DNA of 64,000 nucleotides from NCBI RefSeq assembly GCF_000718025.1, contig NZ_JODS01000028.1, forward strand, positions 1-64,000, in the 5' to 3' direction. Below the pieces are notes generated by a model, which saw nothing but the letters and a program-made list of their open reading frames with translations, was not told the DNA's origin and ran no database searches. The position numbers were made by a program, and so were the translations under genes. This document shows, piece after piece, positions 8,680 to 17,835 of the stretch (positions are counted from its first letter, which is position 1; each line of letters opens with the position of its first letter). The stretch comes from Kitasatospora purpeofusca. Lineage in GTDB: Bacteria > Actinomycetota > Actinomycetes > Streptomycetales > Streptomycetaceae.

Positions 8680-8701
8680 CGGTCGGGCCCGGGCCCGACC
8701 G
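8680..8701 (+). terminator. GC-rich palindrome just after gylR
   Basis: A perfect 22-bp palindrome (8680-8690 with 8691-8701) beginning 6 bp after the gylR stop. It has no separate loop and no T-run, so it could be a weak terminator, an mRNA end structure or simply GC-rich sequence. Confidence 0.35.
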
Positions 8702-8764
8702 CTCCCGTGCCTTCCGGGCGGGGGCCCGCAGTAACGCGGTAACACAGGAAAACGTTCACGCTGA

Positions 8765-8795
8765 GGCGCGGACGGGCGAAATGCCCGTCCGCGCC
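8765..8795 (+). terminator. Intrinsic terminator between gylR and glpF
   Basis: A perfect 13-bp stem (8765-8777 with 8783-8795), loop GAAAT, followed by TTACCGTTTTG. This is the most T-rich tail seen in the region. It would end most gylR transcripts before the glycerol operon. Confidence 0.75.
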
Positions 8796-8920
8796 TTACC
8801 GTTTTGTCCAAAATTGCGACGATCCGATCGGTAACTACGGGTAGCGCGGCGAGCGAAGGGTCACAGCTGCGTAACCCGGCCTTGACGAGAGGGCAACCCG
8901 GGGAGGAAGCTTCCGCATGA

Positions 8921-8939
8921 CGGTCGACATTGTCGAACG
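8921..8939. promoter_or_regulatory. GylR operator 2, upstream of glpF-glpK-glpD
   Basis: CGGTCGAC-ATT-GTCGAACG, arms matching at 7 of 8 positions, sharing the 15-base core GGTCGACATTGTCGA with operator 1 at 7868-7888. It sits about 100 bp upstream of glpF, positioned to control the glycerol uptake and catabolism operon. Confidence 0.68.
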
Positions 8940-9041
8940 ATGGCCGTGCGAATCCATCCCACAGAGCGCTCACCCGCCCAGCGATCCGCCCGGCCCCTGC
9001 CCCCACCCGCACCTCCGGGCCATATGGACAAGGGAGTCTTT

Positions 9042-9761
9042 GTGTCCGCGTTCTCCAACGGCGACATCTTCGTCGGCGAAACCCTCGGCACCGCCGCCCT
9101 GATACTTCTCGGCGGTGGCGTCTGTGCCGCCGTGACGCTCAAGAAGTCGAAGGCCCTGAACGCCGGCTGGCTGGCGATCACCTTCGGCTGGGGCTTCGCG
9201 GTGATGATCGCCGCCTACATGTCGGCCCCGAAGTCCGGCGCCCACCTGAACCCGGCCGTCACCCTGGCCCTCGCCGTCGACAGCGGCGACTGGAGCAAGG
9301 TCCCGATCTACCTCGGCTCCCAGCTGCTCGGCGCGATGATCGGCGCCGTCTTCGTGTGGCTCACCTACCTCGGCCAGTTCCAGGCCAACCAGGAGCCCAC
9401 CCTCGGCATCTTCTCGACCGGCCCCGAGATCCGGAACCCGGTCCAGAACCTGCTCACCGAGATCATCGGCACCTTCGTGCTCTGCCTGGCCATCCTCACC
9501 CAGGGCCTGACCAAGGGCCTCGGCCTCTCCGGCACCGGCATCCTGATCGTCGCCTTCACCGTGGTCGGCATCGGCCTCTCGCTCGGCGGCCCGACCGGCT
9601 ACGCCATCAACCCGGTCCGCGACCTGGGCCCGCGCATCGTCCACTCGCTGCTGCCGATCCCCAACAAGGGCGGCTCCGACTGGTCGTACGCCTGGATCCC
9701 GGTGACCGGTCCGATCATCGGCGGTCTGCTGGCCGGCGGCCTGTACCACGCCGCGTTCTGA
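9042..9761 (+). CDS. glpF: Glycerol facilitator (aquaglyceroporin)
   Basis: A six-helix MIP-family channel for glycerol entry, 239 residues. The first pore motif is canonical, NPA at 70-72 (HLNPAVTL). The second is NPV at 190-192 (INPVRDLGPR), a substitution at a normally near-invariant alanine, while the selectivity-filter arginine after it is kept. I chose GTG 9042 because AAGGGAG lies 5 bases upstream; ATG 9024 would add six residues with no clear ribosome site. It is first in the glpF-glpK-glpD operon controlled by GylR, 91 bp before glpK. Confidence 0.88.
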   Translation: MSAFSNGDIFVGETLGTAALILLGGGVCAAVTLKKSKALNAGWLAITFGWGFAVMIAAYMSAPKSGAHLNPAVTLALAVDSGDWSKVPIYLGSQLLGAMIGAVFVWLTYLGQFQANQEPTLGIFSTGPEIRNPVQNLLTEIIGTFVLCLAILTQGLTKGLGLSGTGILIVAFTVVGIGLSLGGPTGYAINPVRDLGPRIVHSLLPIPNKGGSDWSYAWIPVTGPIIGGLLAGGLYHAAF

Positions 9762-9852
9762 TCCCCCCGGGTTTCCACCCCACCCGAGCACGGGGACTGA
9801 CCTGAGAGTCAGGCCCACCGCCCCCCGCCAACCTCTTGAGCCGAGGACCCTC

Positions 9853-11373
9853 ATGACCTCCACTGGCAACTACATCGCCGCGATCGACCAGGGCACCACC
9901 TCCAGCCGCTGCATCATCTTCGGCGCCGACGGCCGGATCGTCTCCGTCGACCAGCAGGAGCACCGGCAGATCTTCCCCCAGCCCGGCTACGTCGAGCACG
10001 ACGCCGCCGAGATCTGGACCCGGGTGCAGTCGGTCGTCCGCGGCGCGCTGGAGAAGGCCGGCCTGACCAAGGACGACATCCGCGCGATCGGTATCACCAA
10101 CCAGCGCGAGACCACCGTCCTGTGGGACAAGCACACCGGCGAGCCGGTGCACAACGCACTGGTGTGGCAGGACACCCGCACCGAGGCGCTCTGCCGCGAG
10201 CTGGGCCGCAACGTCGGCCAGGACCGCTTCCGCCGCGAGACCGGCCTCCCGCTGGCCAGCTACTTCGCCGGCCCGAAGATCCGCTGGCTGCTGGACAACG
10301 TCGAGGGCCTGCGCGAGCGCGCCGAGGCCGGCGACATCCTCTTCGGCACCATGGACACCTGGGTCATCTGGAACCTCACCGGTGGTGTCGACGGCGGCAA
10401 GCACGTCACCGACGTGACCAACGCCAGCCGCACCATGCTGATGAACCTCAAGACCCTGGCCTGGGACGAGGAGATCGCCGAGTCGATGGGCGTGCCGATG
10501 GCCGTCCTGCCGGAGATCCGCTCCTCCGCCGAGGTCTACGGCGAGGCCGTCGGCGACCTGGCGGGCGTCCCGGTCGCCGCCGCGCTCGGCGACCAGCAGG
10601 CCGCGCTGTTCGGCCAGACCTGCTTCAACGAGGGCGAGGCCAAGTCCACCTACGGGACCGGCACCTTCCTGCTGCTCAACACCGGCGAGAAGATCGTCAA
10701 CTCGTACCACGGCCTGCTGACCACGGTCGGCTACCGGATCGGCGACCAGGCCCCGGTGTACGCCCTGGAAGGCTCCATCGCCGTCACCGGCTCGCTGGTC
10801 CAGTGGCTGCGCGACCAGCTCGGCATCATCTCCACCGCCGCCGAGATCGAGACCCTCGCCAACACGGTCGAGGACAACGGCGGCGCCTACTTCGTCCCGG
10901 CCTTCTCCGGCCTGTTCGCCCCGTACTGGCGCTCCGACGCCCGCGGTGTGATCGCCGGCCTCACCCGGTACGTCACCAAGGGCCACCTGGCCCGGGCCGT
11001 CCTGGAGGCCACCGCCTGGCAGACCCGCGAGGTCGTCGACGCCATGCAGAAGGACTCCGGGGTCGAGCTCACCGCCCTCAAGGTCGACGGCGGCATGACC
11101 AGCAACAACCTGCTCATGCAGAACATCGCCGATGTCCTGGACGCCCCGGTCGAGCGCCCGTACGTGGCCGAGACCACCGCCCTCGGCGCCGCCTACGCGG
11201 CGGGCCTGGCGGTCGGCTTCTGGAACGACCTCGACACCCTGCGGGCCAACTGGCACCGCGCCGCCGAGTGGACGCCCCGCATGGACGAGGCCACCCGGGA
11301 GCGCGAGTACAAGAAGTGGCTCAAGGCCGTCGAGCGCACCATGGGCTGGGTGGAGGAGGAAGAGAACAACTGA
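9853..11373 (+). CDS. glpK: Glycerol kinase
   Basis: Phosphorylates glycerol to sn-glycerol-3-phosphate, trapping it in the cell and producing the GylR inducer. The 506-residue FGGY-family kinase has the N-terminal phosphate-binding loop DQGTTSSRC (12-20), the FGGY signature region with TYGTGTFLLLNTG, and the C-terminal GGMTSNNLLMQNIADV block. Length and motifs are those of functional enzymes. It lies between glpF and glpD. In many bacteria this kinase is regulated by PTS components, and crr is in this same window, but no regulatory-site residue was assessed. Confidence 0.96.
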   Translation: MTSTGNYIAAIDQGTTSSRCIIFGADGRIVSVDQQEHRQIFPQPGYVEHDAAEIWTRVQSVVRGALEKAGLTKDDIRAIGITNQRETTVLWDKHTGEPVHNALVWQDTRTEALCRELGRNVGQDRFRRETGLPLASYFAGPKIRWLLDNVEGLRERAEAGDILFGTMDTWVIWNLTGGVDGGKHVTDVTNASRTMLMNLKTLAWDEEIAESMGVPMAVLPEIRSSAEVYGEAVGDLAGVPVAAALGDQQAALFGQTCFNEGEAKSTYGTGTFLLLNTGEKIVNSYHGLLTTVGYRIGDQAPVYALEGSIAVTGSLVQWLRDQLGIISTAAEIETLANTVEDNGGAYFVPAFSGLFAPYWRSDARGVIAGLTRYVTKGHLARAVLEATAWQTREVVDAMQKDSGVELTALKVDGGMTSNNLLMQNIADVLDAPVERPYVAETTALGAAYAAGLAVGFWNDLDTLRANWHRAAEWTPRMDEATREREYKKWLKAVERTMGWVEEEENN

Positions 11374-11524
11374 TCGCGAAGCCGGTCGGGGCCCCGTGCC
11401 CCGGCCGGCCCGCTCCCGTTTCACCGGCCCGTCGCACCGGGCCGACCCGGTCTCTCCGCACAGAGGCCGTACGCACACCGAGAGGAGTAACGGCGCCGCC
11501 CGACCCGCGCGCCGTACACACACC

Positions 11525-13120
11525 ATGGCAACCATCCCGACCCTGGGCGCCGAGCGCACCGCCGGCCGCACCGCCTCCCGCGCCGAGACCCGCGAGCTGC
11601 TCGGCAAGGCCACCTACGACCTGCTGGTGATCGGGGGCGGCATCCTCGGCACCGCTGTCGCCTGGACCGCGTCCCAGGCCGGCCTGAAGGTCGCCATGGT
11701 CGACGCCGGCGACTTCGCCGGTGCCACCTCCAGTGCCTCCTCCAAGCTCGTCCACGGCGGTCTGCGCTACCTGCAGACCGGCGCGGTCAAGCTGGTCGCG
11801 GAGAACCACAAGGAGCGCCGGGTGCTCTCCACCGACGTGGCCCCGCACCTGGTCAACCCGCTGACCTTCTTCGTGCCGGTCTACAAGGGCGGCCCGCACA
11901 GCGCCCCCAAGCTCGGCGCCGGCGTCTTCCTCTACTCGGCGCTCTCCGCCTTCCGCGACGGTATGGGCCGGGTCTCCACCGCCGCGCACGCCGCCCAGCA
12001 GGTGCCCGCGCTGCGCACCGAGGGCCTGCGCTCGGTGGCCGTCTACGGCGACCACCAGATGAACGACTCGCGCGTCGCCGTGATGACCGTGCGCGCCGCG
12101 GTCGAGGCCGGCGCCGTGGTGCTCAACCACGCCGAGGTCACCGGCCTGCGCTTCACCGGCGGCCGGGTCACCGGTGCCGAGCTCAAGGACCGCCTGGACG
12201 GCACCGAGTTCGGCGTCGACGCCCGCCTGGTCCTGAACGCCACCGGCCCCTGGGTGGACCACCTGCGCCGGATGGAGGACGCCGGCGCCGCGCCGTCGAT
12301 CCGCCTGTCCAAGGGTGCCCACGTGGTGGTCAAGCGCCGCTCGCCGTGGCGCGCCGCGCTGACCATCCCGATCGACAAGTACCGCGTCTCCTTCGCCATC
12401 CCGTGGGAGGACCACGTCCTGCTCGGCACCACCGACGAGGAGTTCACCGGCGACCCGAAGGACGTCCGGGCCACCGAGGCGGACGTCGACCAGATCCTCG
12501 GCGAGGCCGCGCACGCGATCCGTGACGAGCACATCGACCGCGACCTGATCACCTACAGCTTCGCCGGCCTGCGGGTGCTGCCCGGCGGCCCGGGCGACAC
12601 CGCCGCCGCCAAGCGCGAGACGGTCGTCACCGAGGGCAAGGGCGGCATGCTGTCGGTCGCCGGCGGCAAGTGGACCACCTACCGCCACATCGGCCGCACC
12701 GTGCTGGAGAAGCTGGCCCACGTGCCCGGCACCTCCCTCGGCGAGGACATGTCCCCGATCGCCCCGACCGTCCCGCTGCCGGGCGTCGGCGCGCCGAACG
12801 CCGTCGCGCACCGCCTGCTGATCGACCGTGACCCGGGCTCGCGGATGGAGCCGCTGGTCGCCAAGCACCTGGCCAGCCACTACGGCACGCTCTCCTTCGA
12901 CATCGCCCGGATGATCGACGAGAACCCGGAGCTGGGCCGGCCGATCCACGAGGACGGCCCGGACGTCTGGGCGCAGGTCGCCTACGCGGCCGCCAACGAG
13001 TGGGCGTACACCGCCGACGACGTGCTGCGCCGCCGCACCACGATGACCGTCCGCGGTCTGGACACCCCGGAGATCCGGGCCGAGGTCGAGACCTTCCTGG
13101 CGAAGCACGGGACCAAGTAG
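11525..13120 (+). CDS. glpD: Aerobic glycerol-3-phosphate dehydrogenase
   Basis: A membrane-associated FAD enzyme that oxidises glycerol-3-phosphate to dihydroxyacetone phosphate, feeding electrons to quinones. The 531-residue protein has the dinucleotide-binding fold YDLLVIGGGILG near residue 31, the family motif SSKLVHGGLRYLQ, and the C-terminal alpha-helical domain (DAO_C). ATG 11525 fits the family N-terminus, but the only strong purine-rich site (GAGAGGAG, about 11480) is some 38 bases away, so the exact start is uncertain. It is last gene of the glycerol operon; two strong hairpins follow. Confidence 0.94.
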   Translation: MATIPTLGAERTAGRTASRAETRELLGKATYDLLVIGGGILGTAVAWTASQAGLKVAMVDAGDFAGATSSASSKLVHGGLRYLQTGAVKLVAENHKERRVLSTDVAPHLVNPLTFFVPVYKGGPHSAPKLGAGVFLYSALSAFRDGMGRVSTAAHAAQQVPALRTEGLRSVAVYGDHQMNDSRVAVMTVRAAVEAGAVVLNHAEVTGLRFTGGRVTGAELKDRLDGTEFGVDARLVLNATGPWVDHLRRMEDAGAAPSIRLSKGAHVVVKRRSPWRAALTIPIDKYRVSFAIPWEDHVLLGTTDEEFTGDPKDVRATEADVDQILGEAAHAIRDEHIDRDLITYSFAGLRVLPGGPGDTAAAKRETVVTEGKGGMLSVAGGKWTTYRHIGRTVLEKLAHVPGTSLGEDMSPIAPTVPLPGVGAPNAVAHRLLIDRDPGSRMEPLVAKHLASHYGTLSFDIARMIDENPELGRPIHEDGPDVWAQVAYAAANEWAYTADDVLRRRTTMTVRGLDTPEIRAEVETFLAKHGTK

Positions 13121-13124
13121 CACG

Positions 13125-13194
13125 GATCGGGTGACCGGCACGGTCACCCGATCAGCAGGGCGGGCACCCCCCGGAGCGGGGGTGCCCGCCCTGC
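13125..13194 (+). terminator. Tandem terminator hairpins after glpD
   Basis: Two consecutive perfect hairpins: a 13-bp stem at 13125-13137 / 13141-13153 (loop GCA), then a 17-bp stem at 13155-13171 / 13178-13194. The first starts 4 bp after the glpD stop. Bases 13195-13400, between this and the next gene, contain no gene; 13280-13390 is noticeably AT-rich for this genome and probably holds the promoter of the secreted protein downstream. Confidence 0.85.
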
Positions 13195-13400
13195 GTCGTT
13201 GTCGGGACCGTCGATGCCGGCGAGGTCGTCGAGCCCGTCCGGGGCGTCGATGACGTACGGCGCGTCTCGATCGGATCACCATTCCCAGGAAATGTTCAGA
13301 AATTGGGCCACTATGCCCCCTTTGTCATGATCATCTTGTCTTTTGATCTTTCCTATGCTCCGCGCATCGCCCATGTTCAAGGGCGAGTCAAGGAGCCCCC

Positions 13401-16400
13401 ATGCATGTCTCAAGAAGGACCCTGAGCGGTCCTCCGGCCGCCGCGCTGGCCCTGACCCTGGTGCTGAGCGCCTGGTCGCCGGTCGCGTTCGCGGCCAAGC
13501 CACAGGCCAAGCCCACCCCCGGCAAGCCCCCCACGGCCGCCCCGCTCGACCCCGGGCTGAGCATCGGCACCGCCCGGGCCGCCGCCCAGAAGACCGGCAA
13601 GCGGATCGAGGCCGTCTCCGAGCGCGACGAGACCTCCACCACCTGGGCCAACCCGGACGGCACCCTCACCACCGAGCTCTCGGCCGGCCCGGTGCGCTTC
13701 CTGCGCGACGGCAGGTGGGCCGACGTCGACCTCACCCTGAAGACGGCCGCCGACGGCTCGGTGGCGCCCGCCGCCCACCCCAACGGCCTCAAGCTGGCCG
13801 GCGCGGGCGGCAAGCGCCCCCGCACGCTCGCCGAGTCCAAGGCCCTCCAGGCGGCGCCGGCCGGCGCGGAGGCAGCCGGCGCCGAGACGGCCCGCACCCT
13901 CGTCTCGCTCGGCTCCGGCGACGACCAGCTCGCCCTGGAGTGGCGCGGCGGCCTGCCCAAGCCCGAGCTGAACGGCACCCGGGCCACCTACCGGGACGCG
14001 ATCGGCGACGGCGCCGGCGACCTCGTCGTCGAGGCCACCCGCACCGGCTTCGAGCAGTTCGTCCTGCTCAAGCAGCGCCCGGCGACCGGCGGCTACACCT
14101 ACACCATGCCGCTGCGCGCCAAGGGCACCAAGGCCGAGGCCCAGCCGGACGGCAGCGTGCTGTTCACCGACCGGAAGAACGGCCAGAAGCGCGCGGTACT
14201 GCCCGCACCGGTGATGTGGGACGCCACCACCACGCCCGGCTCCAGCGAGCACCCCCGGCAGGCCGAGGTCGGCCTGGAGGTCGTCCAGCGCGGCGACACC
14301 GTCGACCTGGTCTTCACCCCGGACGCGGCCTTCCTCGCCGACCCGGCCACCGTCTACCCGGTGACCGTCGACCCGGCCACCGCCGGTCTCGGCAACGCCT
14401 TCGACACCCGGGTGCAGAAGGGCGAGACGGTCGACTGGTCGGCCGACACCGAGATCTACTGGGGCAACTCCGGCACCAAGAACGCCCTGGGAGGTCTGGG
14501 ACACCGGACTGGCGTCCACCGCCTCCCGCTGGACCGCCCAGCCGGCCTGGAAGGCCAAGAAGGGCAGCTCCACCGAGACCAAGGGCCGCGACGCCTGCGG
14601 CGGCGACGGCTGGATCAACGCCAACGTCACCGACCTCGTGCAGACCTGGGCCTCGGCCAAGAGCACCACCTCCGGCATGGGCCTGCGCGCGCCCGACGAG
14701 GTGTCGACCAAGTACTGGAAGGAGGTGAACTCCGCCAACGCCTCCAGCAACGTGCCCAAGCTGACGGTGAACTACAACTACCGCCCGCGCACCGGCACCA
14801 AGCAGCAGGCCGGCCCGCCGTTCCTCCAGGACGGCACCGGCACCTGGCGGGTCGAGACCACCACCCCGGTGCTCCGCGACACCTTCGTCGACCCCGACGG
14901 CGACAAGGTCACCGGCACCTTCCAGCTGGTCGACGCCATCTCCGGGGCCCAGGTGGGCGCCGTCAACGTCTCCGGCTACGTGCCCAGCGGCACCCCCTCC
15001 GAGGTCACCGTCCCGGCCGGGCTGCTGGAGTACGGGCACACCTACCGGTTCCGCAGCTCGCCCTACGACGGACTGCACTACAACCTGAGCTGGTCGCCCT
15101 GGGTGACCTTCACCGTCAGCCCGCTGCCGGACGTGCCCACCGCGCTCCAGACCGGCGCCGACAAGACCCTGACGCCGGTGCTCTCCGCGCTGGCGACCAA
15201 CCCCAACCAGGGCCGGGTCCGCACCGAGTTCGTGCTCAAGGGCTCCAACGGGCAGCCGCTGCCCACCGCGCTCGCCCCCGCCTTCACCGAGAGCGGCAGC
15301 CGCGCCACCGTCCAGGTGCCGGCCGGCGCCCTGACCGACGGCGCCGACTACACCTGGGCCGCCCGGGCCTGCACCGCCGTCGGCTGCTCCGCCTGGAGCA
15401 CCGACCAGCCGCTGGCCGTCCGGGTCCAGGCCCCGCCGGTCCCGCCGACCGCGACCGCGGTCCCGTTCACCGGCACCACCCTCACCGACGCCTCGGTGGC
15501 CACCGCCGGCGGCGGCTGCGACACCGGCGCCTGCCCGGCCGCCGACCCCGCCGAGCTGCGGATCGGCACCACCCCGGACGGCAGCAGCTGGACCGGCTGG
15601 CTCAAGCCCGACCTGTCGGCCGTCCCGGCCGGCTCCCGGGTGGTCGGCGGCAAGCTGGCGCTGACCCGCTCGGACTGCGCCGCCGGCACGCCCGGCTGCG
15701 AGGAGACCGCGGTCGACGTGTTCCAGCTCGGCTCGGCCTGGGCCCCCGCCCAGGGCGGCGCCGCGCTGGTCGCCGCCGCCGGTGTCGACAGCTACGCCTC
15801 CGCCGCGAAGCTGTCCGAGACCGACCTGGCCGCACTGGCCGGCTCCTGGATCGAGAAGGGCGAGGCCTACGGGCTGGCCCTGCGCCCGGCCGCCGGCTCG
15901 ACCGGCGTGGCCCGGTACTTCTCCGCCACCGCCGCCGACCCGGCGCAGCGCCCGAAGCTGACGCTCGACTACCTGGCGCCGACCGCGCCCGGCCCGGCCG
16001 AGCTGGTCACCGCCACCGGCGGTGACACCGGTCTCGTGGTCGCCTGGAACGCCCCGACCGACCGCGGCTCGGTCGGCGACGTCGGTTACACCGTCCGGGT
16101 CGAGACCTCGGCCGGCGTGCTCGCCCAGGAGATCGCCACCGCCGACATCCGGGCCGCGTTCACCGGCCTGGACAACACCAAGTCGTACCGTGCGGTGGTG
16201 ACCGCCCGGAACAGCTACGGCGCCGCGGCGCCGGTCGCCTCGGCCGTGGTGCAGGGCACGCCGACCGCCGGCGGCCCGGACCAGTACCGCGGTTACGTGC
16301 AGGAGTACCTGGACGCCCGCAACAAGGTCAAGATGCGGGCGGGCCTGACCGTGCCGGACGCCGCCGCCGAGGCCGCGCACGGCAGTGTCTTCGTCGACCT

Positions 16401-17319
16401 GCTGGCCACCCAGGACGCCTCACTGGTCGCCAACCGCGAGGCGCTGGCGACCCAGGGCCAGCAGTACGCGGCCGCGGCGGTCTCGCTGACCGACGTCGTG
16501 GTCGACCAGCAGACGGCCGGCAAGGTCGTGGTGCGGGCCACCGTGAAGGACACGGTGATGGTCCGGGCCGGCGGCGTGGACTCGCCCAGCGAGAGCGCCG
16601 GCCCGAAGCGGTTCGAGTTCAGCGTCGGCACCCGCGCGGTGCTGGTCTCCGAGGCCGACGACCTCGCCGCCCAGCAGAAGCTGTCCTCCTCCGCCGCCGC
16701 ACAGGGCCAGGTCGAGGTCGCCGACTCGGCGCCGGCCGACCCGACGGACGCGGAGAAGGCCGTCCCGCTGGACGCCAACGGCTTCCCGGTCCAGCCCGCG
16801 CAGCCCGCGGCCGCCGCCGTCCAGGCCGGCTACAACTACAACGGCACCGCCAACTGGGCCAGCCGCAACGTCGGCATCAAGTGGGACTACGGCCAGGACT
16901 GCACCAACTTCGTCTCCAAGGCGCTGTACTACGGTGGCGGAATGCGCTTCCGGTACGGGTACAAGAGCTGGGACAGCGCCTGGTGGACGAACGACTTCTG
17001 GATGTTCGGCTGGCGGATCAACCGCAGCTACACCTGGGCCGGCGCGGCCAACCTGCACCGGCACCTGATGTACAACCGGTACTCCACCTGGCTCCGCTGG
17101 ACCTCCGACGCCCGTCCCGGTGACATCATCTTCTTCAAGTGGAAGAACGAGTCCCGGATCAACCACGCCGCCGTCGTGGTCAGCTGGGGCGCGCGGATGG
17201 AGCTGCGCCAGCACGGCGCCCGGAACTCCACCACCCTGAACGAGGTGCTGGCCCACTACCGCCAGAAGAACGACCCGATCGAGTGGTTCGTCGTCGTGCG
17301 CCCGCTCGGGACCAACTGA
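13401..17319 (+). pseudogene. Secreted DNRLRE/amidase-like surface protein, interrupted by a frameshift with missing sequence
   Basis: The 5' part (from ATG 13401) encodes a signal peptide ending near VAFA and a long N-terminal region, reading to WSADTEIYWGNSGTKNA. At 14487-14490 the reading frame changes: the family sequence resumes at once as WEVWDTGLAST from 14488, one base out of phase. In related streptomycete proteins about 40-50 residues (core of a DNRLRE repeat) lie between these points, so a stretch of DNA seems deleted with a frame change. The downstream frame is open to 17319 and carries fibronectin-like repeats and a C-terminal amidase domain (DCTNFVSKAL, Cys codon at 16900; INHAAVV histidine). 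It is either a broken gene or an assembly error. Confidence 0.7.
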
Positions 17320-17768
17320 TGGCGGCGGGGCGGTCGGTGACGGCCGCGCTCACGGTGGTGCTCTCGGCCGCCCTGCTGGCCGGCTGCTCGAGCGATGCCG
17401 GGAACGCCCGGCTGGAGCACGCGGCCGACTACGCCGCCCGTCCGCACCTCCGGGTCACCGGCTATCCGGTGCCGGAGACACTGGGCCTGGTCCAGCAGCT
17501 GGTGTGGCGGCTGGCCGACGGCTCGGCGGACCGGCTGGTGAAGCTGGCCGCCGCCGAGGGCTCGACCGATGCGCGCCGCACGGCGGCCGAGGAGTGGATC
17601 CGGACCTACGGGGCCGACGCCGCCGGGGAGGTCAGCGCCGACTTCGGCGACGACCCGGCGAGCCGGCAGACCGTGGTGCTGACCTTCCACGGCAGCGGCC
17701 GGGCGAAGGAGCTGACGCTCCGCCCCGAGAACTCGGCCGACGGGGCCTGGCGGGTCCTGCTGCGCTGA
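17319..17768 (+). CDS. Putative lipoprotein, translationally coupled to the amidase-like gene
   Basis: 149 residues with a lipoprotein signal peptide: a basic start, a hydrophobic core (TAALTVVLSAALL) and a lipobox LLAGC. The mature part is small, mixed alpha/beta in appearance, with no domain I recognise. Its ATG shares the A of the preceding TGA stop (TGATG), so it is likely translated by reinitiation from the secreted amidase-like gene. That suggests a shared cell-envelope role, which the frameshift upstream could disturb. A terminator follows. Confidence 0.65.
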   Translation: MAAGRSVTAALTVVLSAALLAGCSSDAGNARLEHAADYAARPHLRVTGYPVPETLGLVQQLVWRLADGSADRLVKLAAAEGSTDARRTAAEEWIRTYGADAAGEVSADFGDDPASRQTVVLTFHGSGRAKELTLRPENSADGAWRVLLR

Positions 17769-17783
17769 CGCGGCCGTGAACGA

Positions 17784-17825
17784 CGACAAGGGCGGGTGCT
17801 CCCGAGGGAGCACCCGCCCTTGTCG
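17784..17825. terminator. Bidirectional terminator between the lipoprotein gene and gntP
   Basis: A perfect 20-bp stem (17784-17803 with 17806-17825) with a minimal loop, placed between convergent genes ending at 17768 and 17836. Confidence 0.88.
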
Positions 17826-17835
17826 CGTTCCGGGG

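Noticed and set aside
14440..14560. Programmed frameshift in the secreted protein gene
   Set aside because: No slippery sequence is seen and family sequence is missing between the frames, so a slip alone would not restore the protein.
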